Shown: positions 1 through 10,838 of the stretch, piece by piece | Layout of the letters: the number at the start of each line of letters is the position of its first letter | Numbering within the stretch: position 1 is the first letter of the stretch | Source of the DNA: Diphasiastrum complanatum | Lineage: Eukaryota > Streptophyta > Lycopodiopsida > Lycopodiales > Lycopodiaceae | Direction: 5' to 3' | Length of the DNA: 60,000 bases | Assembly (NCBI GenBank): GCA_029204225.1 | Contig: CM055109.1 | Coordinates: forward strand, 43,341,054 to 43,401,053 | Notes under the pieces: model-generated | What the model was told of the DNA's origin: nothing | The model's input: only the letters and a program-made list of their open reading frames with translations | Database searches by the model: none | Position numbers and translations under genes: made by a program

Positions 1-913
1 AATAGAGGAGGGGGGGATTAGAGAAGGAGCTATTGCTTTATCAGTTCCTAATACTGATATAGAAAATATAGAAAAATTGATTGAAATAGAGATCTATTTG
101 TAAATAGAGAGACATAAAAAAAAAAAAGATACAATCATTTTACTTGTAAACAACCCGTTGATATCACAATAGATTCTTACAATCAACTTGTGTCCATAGT
201 CTAATAATGGAATGCAATTTTTCTATAATGATAAAAAGCCATGATGATTGGCATGTATTTGCTGATAGTGAATCTCAATGTTCTTCCATAAGTTGGATTG
301 TTTCACCAATATCTCTGCATTTGATCTTGAACTCATGTCTTTTATGTACCTGCATAAAACTAATACAAAGTTAGTTAGAATTAGTACAAAAATTGTATTA
401 GAAAATTTTGATTGAAACTATTCATAAAAGATCGAGTGTTTACAGTTACTTACAAGTTTACCATTGAAAATGAATCTGAAGTCCGAAAGTACATCATCTT
501 GTAGGAGCAATAGTTCCCGCCGGATGTAGTTTAGACTCCAATTTTCTTCCACCTCAACACATGTCAAAACATCATCATTGTATTTATTTTCAATATTTTT
601 TTGTTTTGAATGTCACTGGCTTCCAAGTCTTGATCGAGTGGCACCCATTTACCTTTATTTTTTTTCATCTTTGATAATGGAAGCATAAGCTTAACATTTG
701 TTTTTCAATTTGATAACGGAAGCACATGGAAGACATTTTAATTCTACATTCTATTTATCCATCTGATCTTTTGTCCCAGCCTTCATCCATAAGTTCAAAT
801 AATAAACTATTTGATAAATTTTTGTATACAAACATCGTTGGGATTTTGTGAACATTGACACAGAAATCCACAAATATATTCAAGAAAATAAACCAACTCA
901 ATCTGACTGTTTT
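1..913. other. No gene recognised
   Basis: AT-rich sequence with short open frames only and no protein motif I recognise. It lies downstream, on the minus strand, of the unrecognised exon at 914-1227, so it may hold its 3' part or later exons, but no splice signals or conserved peptide stand out. Confidence 0.5.
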
Positions 914-1227
914 TTATCTCGTGCTCATTTTTAATGAATTTTTTACATCATTATATATCTTGCAACTAAATGATTCTAAAACTGTAGCAGTTGGTGCAAT
1001 CCATTCATCACTTTCAAAATTAGGTAATGGAATTGGTACTATTTGTCCAAAAAAAAAATTTGTATCAGGAATGTACATTGATTCATAAAAAAAGATTCCA
1101 CTATCAGCTAGATCTTTTGTAGTTGTACCTTGATATTGCAGTTGTCCAATATCAGTGTGAATAGCATCTAACACACCTACTAAAGATCCACTCAACTCCC
1201 ATTCATTTATGTTGGATGGATATAAAT
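914..1227 (-). pseudogene. Unrecognised exon, copy 1 of a two-copy family
   Basis: Read on the minus strand, a TTTCTCTTGCAG splice acceptor just right of 1227 opens an exon with the peptide LYPSNINEWELSGSLVG followed by LDAIHTDIGQLQYQG. A clearly related exon with the same acceptor position lies at 14300-14431. Shared positions include L.PSN..EW, S.VG..D.IH.DI..LQY.G and a terminal FF. The open frame runs to 914 without another recognisable domain. Two copies diverged in DNA but conserved in protein argue for a real coding exon rather than a chance frame. I do not recognise the family; it could be a host gene family or cargo of a mobile element. The function is unknown. Confidence 0.5.
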
Positions 1228-1717
1228 CTGCAAGAGAAAAATGATCAGATTGGCAAGTTTACTATTAGATATTTATGAATGACAAAAATCAAAGTATCAA
1301 AAATATCAATACTCATAGTTATTTTTTTTGTGATCCTGACGGCCCTGACCTTGGTTATGGACTCAACCCATCATGTGCACTAGCCTCCTGGGCTTGTTTG
1401 TCCATTGATGCTGCAGATGTGGAGGTATCAAAGAAAAATAATGCACCTATGTCGTTGTCGTTCTGATCATCCCTACATGGTTGAGTGTCGTGGAACTGTA
1501 AATGTTAAGATTAATCAAGAGGGGGAAGAGTCTACAACTTCATCAATTCTGCTTGCAGGCATTAGATTTGAGTGTTGAGCGCAGTCATTTGTGAAGATGT
1601 GCTTTGAAGTAGCTGTTGTGCTTCTGCTTGAACTACTTTTAACTTTTGGCCTAGCTGTTGGTATGCGAAAACTAGGATTACTATGCCCTCAGGGATATTG
1701 ATTGGAATTGTAGGGTG
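1228..1717. other. No gene recognised
   Basis: Short open frames on both strands (for example 1562-1753 on the minus strand, which has a coiled-coil-like glutamine-rich tail) do not resemble a known family. The right edge abuts a Gypsy-type LTR, so part of this may be retrotransposon leader. Confidence 0.4.
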
Positions 1718-1905
1718 TAGCAAGGACGTGGTGAGTAGCCCTCCGCCTGTCAAAAGGGTTAGAACACTTGGATAGGATCCTAACCTAGCTTAGTTGCAAG
1801 ATCTAGATGCTTTTACTCTCTTCACTAACACTACACCACCTTAACTCTACCCTTTTCTACACTAATCCCACATACATCATGATTTGTTTAAATGAAAAAG
1901 AGAGG

Positions 1906-1960
<55 letters not shown>

Positions 1961-2454
1961 AGATGGATAGAAGAAGTAGAGAAAGAGAGAAAGAGAGAGA
2001 GTGAGAGGGGAGCAATTGAGGATGCTTCTCTCCAAATATTGGTAGAGTCTCCTCCTTCTCATTAAGCATCTAAATAGAGTACAATTGGTGTCTTTTTATA
2101 AATGGGAAAGGCCCTTACCCCAAAATCCTATTGGCTAATATTCACAATGATCCTATCAATTCATCTTGGAACCAACTTGATCCAAGGGTCCATAAAAAGT
2201 ACATTAGAATTCACAAGATTCATGTGAGTCCAAAAGTGGACCCAACTCTAAAAAGTAAACTCTAAGTTTTAAAATGACTTTGGGCCTCAAGTTTTATTTT
2301 GATTATAAAGGGCCCAAGTCTATTATATCTATTTACAATTAGCTCACGTCCTCATTGGGCCATAGACTTATACGCATAGGAAGCCATGTCCTCGCAATAC
2401 ATTTATTATTAAATTTATCCCTTTGCTCACGTTGTGTTGGGAATACCCCCAACA
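1718..2454 (-). mobile_element. Gypsy-type LTR, copy A (minus orientation)
   Basis: The right end is the inverted-repeat terminus TGTTGGGAATACCCCCAACA at 2435-2454. The body matches, in reverse, the LTR at 21414-22236: it shares the CCGCCTGTCAA block near 1745, the CTCATTAAGC block, the GGGAAAGGCCCTTACCCC block and the GGCCTCAAGTTTTATTTT block. The left boundary near TGTAGC at 1718 is inferred from that match. No gag lies beside it on the expected (left) side, so it is an isolated or broken copy. It contains a GA microsatellite. Confidence 0.65.
1909..1958. repeat. (GA)n microsatellite
   Basis: An uninterrupted AG/GA dinucleotide run of about 50 bases lies inside LTR copy A, with shorter impure runs to about 2010. 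Open frames made of Leu-Ser repeats on the opposite strand here are artefacts of the repeat. Confidence 0.95.
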
Positions 2455-3553
2455 AAATATGGTACAAGAGGTGTTTTTTTATTGCTGGGGAAGGCCCTTG
2501 CCCCAAAATCCTATTGGCTACTTCTAAAAATATAAGTTTAAATCTTCACCATTCACCTTGGGTCTGTGAAAGTACTGTACTTTAGGACCATAAATGGATC
2601 TACAAAAGATCCACAAGAGTGATTGGATGCTTGCTTAACAATCTATCAAAAAACTAGACACAAAAAAGTTGATCTAGATTGGCAATTTGACAAACAACAA
2701 GCATTAACAATCAAAAGCATTGATAAACATTGAAATCCGAGCCCACACGTGTGTACTACAGGCTGTAGTACGGCCTTCAACCTGAGAAACAAGTAGAAAT
2801 TGATTTGGTTTCATTTGGATCACAAAAACTCAATGTACATAGTGAACTAGCTTGAGATTGCCAATGAGCTTCTTTCTTCTCACTATGGAGAGAGGGAATA
2901 CATAGCAAATTCGACTTCCTTCTTGAAGTTAGGTGGATTTCCAGCATGTAATAAGGAAGTTAACTCACTCTCCTTGACCTAAAATGAAACCATAGTCTAT
3001 TTCCTAGAGTTATGCTTGGTAGGTAGCTAGTTGGTCAAATTTTCACCTTAAACTTATGTGTAGGTCCTATAAAGTAGGGATGACCACCAAATAGACATGA
3101 CCAACTCTCTTGACTTGACCTAACCTACATTAGGATGGGTTTCCCATGTGGCATCATGGCCTCACATGTGTGGGACCCACTTGTGTACAAAATTTAAACT
3201 ATTCTACATGGTTTCTGATCAAGCTAGATTTGCCAATTTTTGGCAATTCTTCACAGGGTCCAACTAATCCAAGGGTATTAAAAAAGTACATTTGAAATCA
3301 TATGATACATGTGAGTTTCAATTTGGACCCAACTTTGAAAGTTTTAGACTAAGTTTTTTAACTTGACCTTGTGGCCTCAAGTTTTATTTTATTAACAATA
3401 AGGCCCAAGTCTTTTTAGTTTATCCACACTTGACTTGCGCGCTCATTAGGCCATGGGCTTATACATGCAGGATGCCACGACCCTCGCAGCACTTTCTACT
3501 TTTTTATTTTTTCAATTTTAATTATTTACAGTATGTTGGGCATACCCCCAACA
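2455..3553 (-). mobile_element. Gypsy-type LTR, copy B, split by a solo LTR
   Basis: This is the same LTR family as copy A. The terminus TGTTGGGCATACCCCCAACA ends at 3553, and the blocks GGGGAAGGCCCTTGCCCC, CAACTAATCCAAGGGT and GGCCTCAAGTTTTATTTT follow in the same order. It is interrupted at 2565-3255 by a different, Copia-type LTR. The left part of copy B is missing: its interior joins the terminus of copy A directly at 2454/2455, which indicates nested insertion or deletion. Confidence 0.6.
2565..3255 (-). mobile_element. Solo Copia-type LTR with target-site duplication
   Basis: This 691-bp unit begins TGTGAAAGTACTGTAC and ends AATTCTTCACA. It is the reverse complement of the LTR at 20507-21207. 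The 5-bp sequence GGGTC lies immediately on both sides (2560-2564 and 3256-3260), as expected of an LTR-retrotransposon target-site duplication. No internal sequence remains, so this is a solo LTR left by recombination between two LTRs. It sits inside Gypsy LTR copy B. Confidence 0.85.
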
Positions 3554-4100
3554 AGACCCACGTCCTGAAGTAGTGTAGGTCCCTCGGCAGTCTGCTGGTT
3601 TAGTACAAAGTCTTCTTGGAGCACCTCTGGTCATTAGAGGAGTTCTCAATATCAAAAAGATCCTTTAAGAAATGCCATGTAGGATATAGAAAAATATCAA
3701 AATAAAAACAAAACAATATTGTTTATTTGCTTGCCCCCATCACTCCCGAGGCCTCCCCAACTCCCAATGATCTAACCATAGTGTCTATATTCATATTTAA
3801 GAACTGTAAACAGTTCGCAATATAACTTGACTAAATTTAAAAATATTCTCTCCATTGGTTATGAAAAGGGCAATATTTTCACCGGATCTAGAATATGACC
3901 GCCATCCCCAAATTCGAATCAGGAAAAATAGCAAAATGTTTACATATGCATTCCTTCCACGAGAATGAAAATATGGGTGTCATCTCCAATTATAAACGCC
4001 ATCTTCACATTGGAATGGAAATATGAGCGCCAACTACCTATTGGAATGAAAAGGTGTGCGATATTTCCAAATTTGAATCAAGCATACAAGCATGGAGATT
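3554..4100. other. No gene; weak degenerate repeat
   Basis: No coding signal was seen. Around 3840-4080 the phrase GGAATGAAAATATG with a following GCGCCATCT-like block recurs in degenerate form (near 3962, 4010 and 4045), suggesting an old short tandem array. Confidence 0.4.
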
Positions 4101-4332
4101 GCATTGATTGTATAGAGTATATAATATAATCAAAGATGAGTATTTTGTTTTGCTTCATAGAATCTGTACTTTGATGCATCTGATTACTTTATTGTTTTTT
4201 CTGATGACGACATTGTATCATCTACATGTGGATATCCCTATTGATTTGGCACCTTTGCAGAGAAGAGGAGGCAAAGAAATTCTAATATCTGCTTAGGATC
4301 GTTCTTGTTACAAGGCAGAAGGAAAGAAAAAC

Positions 4333-5580
4333 TTGGATTTGTGGACAGATGGAACATTATATCCACAAGATCCAAGCACTTTGACACATCCCACATTCTC
4401 CTCAATAACTCATTTAGTTACATGGATATGCAATGGGAATAGTGAATTACTAGGATATTGTGAGAGATTGCAAAACCATGAAAAACAACTTTATATGAAT
4501 AAAATTCACTTTTTAGAAGGTGAGTGAATTCGGATATCCTCTTATTATTAGAATAGAGATTGTCATCTCCAAAAGACGTTAGAGAAAAATGAACAACTTG
4601 AAAAAAATAATGAATCATTACAGAAGATAACAATCAATATCAAATCAGAACTAGAGCAAATGCAATCTATCTTACAATCTATTTGTATTGAAAACTTACA
4701 ATTACTGAAGGACGTGGAATTGGCAAAGAAGAAGGCTGGAAGTAAGAATCGAAAGAGACAAAGTTGCAAGGACATTTGAATGCTTTCAAAAGGAGGTTAT
4801 CGAAGTAGAAGGATTCATGCATTCAAGTAAGCATATTTTGATTTTTGTAAGTTTTTCAATGACATTTGGATTTAATTTCAGCTATGGTGATATTCTGTTA
4901 ACTATCTGTTTTTTTTTTTTTTTGCAGATCTGCATTAGTAGCTCCTCGGAATATTAAAGACAATGCTTCACTAGGAATGTCATTTGGCACAATATTAACA
5001 GACAAATCCACTGAGCGTATCATGATGAGTTCAAATGTAAAGTGTAAAATAACAGAGTCTTTGATGGTGGACATTCAAAAAAATTTAGATAAGACTATAG
5101 ATCAGGGTGCTTGTGATTTTGTAGGTATTAGCAGGGAAGCATATGCAACAATATTTAAACTAATTAGAGAAGCTTTTAAGCAAGTTCAAATTAGAAAAGT
5201 CCCAATCCCTAGGACATATCACTTGAAGAAAGAGAGGGATACATTAAACATAGGTATGCATAAAATCACTGGAACTCCATTTCATATTGAGGAGGTGTAT
5301 GAAACTGATGGAAGATCGATATCCTATAATTCATCAAACAACTTTTTTGTTGATCTAAATTACTTACTAAGATACATCGTCACATTCTATGATATAACCT
5401 ATGAAAAGGTGCATGACAAAATAATCATAGTACTTAAATTAGATGAGTCTAAAATTGTGAAAGGGCAAAAGATGGAGAGGGTTAATATAACTCTCATGAA
5501 TAATGCACCATCACAAATAGAGGACCAAGAAGATTTCAAATTCAGTGTCCAGCTAGAAAATGATATATGGTAGTTGGCAG
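4333..5580 (+). pseudogene. Unrecognised gene, coiled coil plus globular exon, broken
   Basis: The first part (4333-4780) encodes a charged, probably coiled-coil stretch (for example EKNEQLEKNNESLQK) in two frames, so it carries at least one frame break or a small intron. A classical intron follows: donor GTAAGC near 4829, a long T tract, then TTTGCAG at 4927. The next exon reads to 5572 and ends VQLENDIW-stop; the same frame continues LAAFQ before it hits a Copia LTR end at 5589, so the TAG at 5571-5573 is probably a recent nonsense change in a TGG codon. A recurring phrase LDESKIVKGQKMERV is distinctive but I cannot assign it. No ortholog is recognised. The 3' end was replaced by the retrotransposon. 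Confidence 0.5.
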
Positions 5581-5621
5581 CGTTTCAGCCCCACACATGT
5601 GAAGCTGCTGGATTTTTCACA

Positions 5622-5638
5622 TGGTATCAGAGCCATAC
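5622..5638 (+). other. Primer-binding site (initiator tRNA-Met type)
   Basis: TGGTATCAGAGCC begins immediately after the LTR end, as is typical of plant Copia elements that prime from initiator methionine tRNA. Confidence 0.85.
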
Positions 5639-6369
5639 CATGCTTTTAATGCTACTAACATTAGGTGTATGAAGATTTTTTTGTCAAGTCAAGCTAGGAA
5701 GCTATTTAGCAGTGTTTTGCTATCTTTTCTTCAACAGTTTTTTGGTGAATGAGGTTAGAATTGATATTTTCAGTCCAGAATAGAGGATGTACGGAATTCT
5801 GACTTTTCACACATGTAAACCAGAATACATCATTTGACTCTATCTCCTCTATGTTAGATCCAAAGATACTGACATTATAGCTTATTGGAAAGCTAGAAGA
5901 GTACTCTTTCCATTGCAAATTGTTTCAATTCATTCTGATGATCCTAGTAGGAGTTATAAGCTCTTAAAGATGGTAGGGAGAGACCTAAAACCTGAGTGGA
6001 CACTTTTTTATTTGAATATATTGCATGCATGATTCTTCATTCATAGTTTTGGTACTCAATCTGAGATAGAATTGGATAAGACAAATTTTTGTTGTCATAG
6101 TCCCATCATTTCACACAAATGGTTGTGTTTTGAGTTGAATGTGTGTTTCTTGAGTATGTTTCATTCATTTGAAACTCGTGGAGAATTTGACATCAAAATT
6201 GTAAGTGCTTCATCAGTAGATAGAGGCTAGATCCAAATTCAAGCTGATTGATTTTTTGTTGTGAGCAAGATCTCACATAGTTGTTGCAAGATTTTACATA
6301 GGATTTGGTAGTACATCCAATTATTTTGGTTCCTATAGTGAAAGAGAAGCAACACATTCAATTCCATTC

Positions 6370-7102
6370 TTGTTGTCCGATTTACAAAAAGTCTTCACAT
6401 TCATGGCATCTGTAGGAGATTTTCTCTTTGAAGCTAGTGAGAGACTAGATACCTTCAACTATTCACTTTGGAAGGATAGGATAGAATCTTTGTTGACTCT
6501 CTATGGTGTAATGGACATTGTATCAAGAATTGAAGTTGAACCTGAAGCTTATGATGAGGCTCAGAGATTCAAGAAAAAAGCAAGAATTGCTCTTCATATC
6601 ATCAAATTGAACATCTTTGATGAGATGTTGAGAGAAATAAGTTCATGCACCTCAGCCAAGGAGACTTGGAAAACTCTTAAGAATATTCATGAAGCAAAGA
6701 TCAAGTCAAGAGGGAGGAGCAACAATAGTTTCTCTCAAGCCTTCACCAAAGGACAAACTAAAGGACAAGGCAAAGAACAAAGACTATGGAGGAGTAGAAG
6801 ATGATTCAACTCATTCTTCTAACTTCAAGAAGAAGACTCAAGAAGATCAAGCCAATTTCATCATAGAAGAATCACATGCAAGTTGTGAAGAGGCATCTCT
6901 CATGATGTCTAGTTTCTCCTCCTTTAATGATGTATCTTGGTATATTGATAGTGGAGCCACAACTCATATGAGTTGCTCCAAGGATTCTTTTGTTTCTATT
7001 GCATTTGTTCTAGATCCCAAGAAATCAATATACACAGTTGTTGGTGATGCATGTGCAATTGAAGGAGTTGGAAGTTGTTCCTTGAAATTGCATCTTCTAT
7101 GA
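6370..7102 (+). pseudogene. Copia gag and partial protease, frameshifted
   Basis: The first frame (6370-6804) begins with a typical plant Copia gag (UBN2-like): FNYSLWKDRIESLL, then MDIV near residue 56, RALHI-like IALHIIKLN and SAKETWKTL. The frame shifts near 6700 into 6689-7102, which carries VSWYIDSGATTHMS, the aspartic protease active-site motif D-S-G-A. The usual CCHC zinc knuckle between gag and protease is absent, pointing to an internal deletion near the frameshift. The product would bind and package element RNA and mature the capsid; here it is broken. Confidence 0.8.
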
Positions 7103-7947
7103 ATTTTACACTTTCCAATGTACTTTATGTTCCTAATCTCACAAAGAGTGTGATTAGTGTAGGAAAGCTGTTAGATGATGGTTTTGAAGTGGATTTCAAT
7201 GTCAATAGTTGTTTCATAAAGAAAGAAGATAAGATCCTTGCATGTGGATCTAGATATGGAGGCATTTTCAAGCTAGATGTGCATGAAAATTCAAGTACAT
7301 GTGATGTTGCATTGATGACTTATGTTTCCAAGGAGGAGGTATGTCATAGGAGGTTGCATGTTTCCAATTTCAGATCTATGTCTATTATAGTCAAGGAGAT
7401 CAAGCCAAGAGTGGCTTATTCTATGGCAAAATCACATATGGATCCATATTTGATGTCTTCTACCAAGACAAAACATCCTATGGAGTTGGAACATTCGGAT
7501 GTTCATCTTTCTTTATCAGTAAGCAAGGAAGGTGTTTCTTGCTTTGCATGTACTATTGATGGTCCCACAAGTTACATTTGGCTATGTCTTCTCTCTTCAA
7601 GTTTTATGGTGCATGTGTATGTTCCATCATGCAAAACTTTATGGAGTTATGGAGCTAATGGAAGGAGTGCACTATATGGAGTCTTGTTCAATTATAAGCC
7701 TAAGGTTGTGTACCTTAGTGTTCTTGAAGGTTATTGCTTTGCATGTGGTTTCTTGGAAGGAAAGAATGATGGAGATCCGAGCTTATGGATCATGGTTGGA
7801 TGCTTATCCACCAAGGAAGGCTACATAGCCTTTACACTCTCTATCTCGAAGGTGTTTGAGGATGGAGAAGTTGTTTATTTTGAAGATCTATTTTCTATCT
7901 TGACCAACCTTGAAGAATTTCAAGTTCAAGTGATCAAGCCAAGTTGA
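7075..7947 (+). CDS. Copia protease C-terminus fused to unassigned ORF
   Basis: The frame opens with the rest of the protease-like region (LYVPNLTKSVISVGKL, the usual C-terminal part of Copia protease) and a fragment of the pre-integrase domain (HRRLHVSNFRS). The integrase zinc finger and D,D35E core that should follow are replaced by about 190 residues that I cannot assign, rich in Ser, Val and Cys, ending IKPS-stop 14 bp before the polypurine tract. It remains open although gag upstream is broken. It may be a replacement coding segment typical of non-autonomous elements, or neutral filler that happens to be open. Confidence 0.5.
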   Translation: MFLEIASSMNFTLSNVLYVPNLTKSVISVGKLLDDGFEVDFNVNSCFIKKEDKILACGSRYGGIFKLDVHENSSTCDVALMTYVSKEEVCHRRLHVSNFRSMSIIVKEIKPRVAYSMAKSHMDPYLMSSTKTKHPMELEHSDVHLSLSVSKEGVSCFACTIDGPTSYIWLCLLSSSFMVHVYVPSCKTLWSYGANGRSALYGVLFNYKPKVVYLSVLEGYCFACGFLEGKNDGDPSLWIMVGCLSTKEGYIAFTLSISKVFEDGEVVYFEDLFSILTNLEEFQVQVIKPS

Positions 7948-7964
7948 TAACTTTTTAGGAGGAG

Positions 7965-8863
7965 TGTGAAGAAGAAAAAGCTATCCAACTTGTCTATAGG
8001 GGTTGATGAGGAAAATCATCTTGCTTGTGCATTTACAAGTCGTAAATATTAGTCTCTAGTATGTACAAACTCGAGCTACATGACATGCACAATGTCTAGA
8101 TGGTCATATTTCACTTTGTTCCATTGTATATATCAAAGGTATGTGAATCGAGCACATGACCTTGTAGATTAGGGCGAGTTTGAGTTAGGTAGATCTAGAT
8201 TTGATGACATGCATAAAACTAGATGACATGCAAAATCAGTTAGTGTGCATGCATGCAACATGCAAGTCAGTATACATGCTCTACACATGTCCAAGTTATC
8301 TAGGGAAGTCACATGCAAGAGATGCAAACACTATTTGACACATGCATATAGTTTTGGAGGTTCATAGTTGGGAAATTGACATTTGGACAAAGTAGGTAGG
8401 AGTTAGGTGCAATTTCAGCATGCAAGTTGTTAGGTGTCAATATGGTAGTAGTTTACATTTGATTAGGTGTAGGGAATGCATTGAATGCAAGGAGTACCAC
8501 GAATTTTGGCTCTCCTATATATGTACATATCATTCTCATTCATATCTAATGATGAATCAAGCTTTGGTAATGTCATAATGTCAAAATTGGATCTCATTCT
8601 ATTTTGCTTGTTTTTGGTATTCTCTCTCTAACTCGAGTAGAAGGCATTCTTCATACATTATTTTGTTTATGTATTCTCTCTATTTGTGAGAAATTAGTTT
8701 TGCTTTGATCTTTAGCTTTCTAGATTGCGCTCTAGCCTCAAATCTATTGGTAGATTGCAGGATTGTTCTACAGATGATCTGTGTGCCACCACAAAGCATG
8801 GTCAAGATCATTCACACATTTGTTGTGGTTCCCCACACATGTGAAGCTGCTGGATTTTTCACA
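7965..8863 (+). repeat. 3' LTR of Copia element
   Basis: It starts TGTGAAGAAG right after the purine tract and ends GGATTTTTCACA, matching the 33 bp preserved at 5589-5621. It contains the direct phrase ACATGCA many times (8200-8360). Confidence 0.75.
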
Positions 8864-9831
8864 ATAAGTGCCTTCCAATTGGCATAATTAATGTTAATTA
8901 GAATTTTTGGTTTTTTTCGGCATTGCCGAATATGACAATGTACTCATTTTACTACCATTAATAAAAATTGCCGAGATGATGTTAGGTACTGCCTTAAAGT
9001 TCAAGGGGGTGTCCTAAGGTTATGGGTTTAAAGACACGTTGAGTTGCAGTTTCTAATGACGAGCAGTTTATGATTCAGAATGTCTTACTAAGAGAAAAGA
9101 ACGAAATTGCCAGTTCAAAATTGCCAATTAAAGTATTGTGTTGACTTTCGAATCGAAATCAATGTGCTGATAATGAAAGTTTTTTTTCGAATTTGGGAAC
9201 TTGGTACTCTGACAATTTGCCTTGGTGAAAATTACGATTGCATATACAAAGGTTCAGATTTAAGCAGCTACCGAATCCCCAGTGACTTGCTGTTGGAGGT
9301 TGAATGCGAAGTCATGGGCAAGAATGACAAGGTCTAAGTCAGTACACATCAAGATGAACTAAATCGGGTTAAAACTATGGATAATTGAGGAGCTCATATT
9401 CTACCTTGGGGGAGAAGGGAAAACAAAAAATAAACCAACCAAAAAAGAAATGGGTTGGTCCAAATAGGCCTAAAAAGCTTTTTTCTCACCATGGAAGGCC
9501 TTTTTGTCAAAAAGAAGGGTGAAATGGGTTTAAAAAAAAAATGCCCTTCAATGAAAGTTGGTTTTGAGGGAACCTCATCTCTCTCAGGAAAGAAAAGGCA
9601 TGGGAGAGAAGAGAGGCGTGAACTGAGAGCAAAGACTTTCTTTCCCTCTCTGTCATCGCTGGTCCACAAGAAACTTTCACTATAGTTGCATTTGATGATT
9701 GATACACGTGCAGTGGTTGTACTCCTGATGAATCAATTGAAGGATTTCATGAGTACTTGCTGAGTTTTTGAACAACTCTGAATAGAGTAACAGAGACACT
9801 ATAAAGATTCAGATATCGTTTTTCTAGTTCG
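8864..9831. other. No gene recognised
   Basis: Overlapping open frames on both strands at 9394-9707 reflect an A-rich/T-rich stretch without a known motif. A frame at 9107-9337 is also unassigned. This may include an upstream intron or exon of the NOI-like fragment that follows. Confidence 0.4.
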
Positions 9832-10104
9832 TTGACAAAGCCAGAGCCAGATAGATCTGCAAGTCTACCAAAACTTGGGGATTTGAACCCAAATCACCTT
9901 TCTGCAAGGCAGGGATTTACTATGATTCTTAACAATGCAAGGAATGAAAAGAGAATAGGTGAAGCTGTGCAAATTCTTCCGTTTCAGGCTGCCCAGAGTG
10001 CATCACAGGCAAACCCTGGTACATTGACAGCAATTCGCAGCAGATTAACAACAAATGGCAGTGCGGTTTTGAATCAACTGGGAGTTATTGAAAATCAGAA
10101 GTGA
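9832..10104 (+). pseudogene. NOI/RIN4-like exon, decayed
   Basis: The 90-residue frame contains SLPKLGDLNP followed by GFTMILNNARNEKRIGE. This matches the plant NOI (AvrRpt2-cleavage-site) domain, whose consensus has P-K-F-G-x-W near the start and a GFTVIFNKARNEKK-like block. The hallmark Phe and Trp are replaced by Leu (PKLGDL) and the second Phe of the block by Leu, so the site that pathogen proteases cut in RIN4-type proteins is altered. A CTAG acceptor-like site precedes the exon near 9829, and the first exon was not found. RIN4/NOI proteins are small membrane-associated immune regulators. It is most likely a pseudogene fragment, or a diverged last exon of a NOI gene. Confidence 0.55.
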
Positions 10105-10346
10105 ATAATCAGTCTGCTGCCGCGCTCTTCATTCAGATGGTCGTGAGCAAAAGGTGATTGGTCTCCAAGAATCCATCTGCGGTCCCAGCGCGATCAGTAA
10201 CACTCATGGGTTTGAAGCAGAGAGGAGGCAGTACGTGTATGTAGAAGCGCGGTTCTGATCCACGCGACAGAGGAGTCCGATTCCTCCTTGGCTTCTGGCT
10301 GAGTGGAAGAGACAGCCCATGAAATATTTGGGTGCCCACTCTCTAC

Positions 10347-10430
10347 AAAAGTGGCCTTATACTGAGAAAATCCAAGGGACCGGCAACAAAAAGTGGCCTT
10401 ATACTGAGAAAATCCAAGGGACCGGCAACA
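10347..10430. repeat. Perfect 42-bp tandem duplication
   Basis: Two identical adjacent 42-bp units (10347-10388 and 10389-10430), each AAAAGTGGCC...CCGGCAACA. The unit length is a multiple of three and it lies in a minus-strand open frame, but no conserved protein is evident. Confidence 0.95.
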
Positions 10431-10838
10431 GTGTATAATTGTAACTTGACTGAGAACCCTGAACCTGTGAACAGGTCCTGGAGCATTAAGACAGTAATTA
10501 ACTGACTCTTTGATGTAAACTATAATCTCAGACTGTGGTAAAAATTGCATATAAGAACTCTAAATGACTGTGACGGTTCTTCCTTATAATTTGTGTTAAC
10601 TCTACTTTTGAGGGCCTGTTTTTAAGCTTTAAGAATTCATCCTAAAGAAGTATTAAACCGTTTCTAAATTTAACAGTCTGAACGGGTTTTTCAACTATGA
10701 GCATAACTGAAATATATTTATAATTTTTGAGCAGTGATAATTTGCAAAGCGCATAATCCTATTCATTGAAAGCAGTATTTACGGTCTTCAAATTTTATAA
10801 TTTTGTGAGGCCCCTTATATGATTTTGTATAAGAAAAA

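Larger units (their letters stand above)
5589..8863 (+). mobile_element. Copia retrotransposon, 5'-truncated, lacks RT
   Basis: The left end keeps only the last 33 bp of the 5' LTR (through TTTTTCACA at 5621). It is followed directly by a Copia primer-binding site, a gag/protease frame, an unassigned open frame, a polypurine tract (AGGAGGAG, 7957-7964) and a 3' LTR at 7965-8863 ending in the same 33 bp. No integrase core, reverse transcriptase or RNase H is present, so the element cannot move on its own. The missing 5' LTR body and absence of a target duplication suggest an aborted integration or later deletion. Confidence 0.8.
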
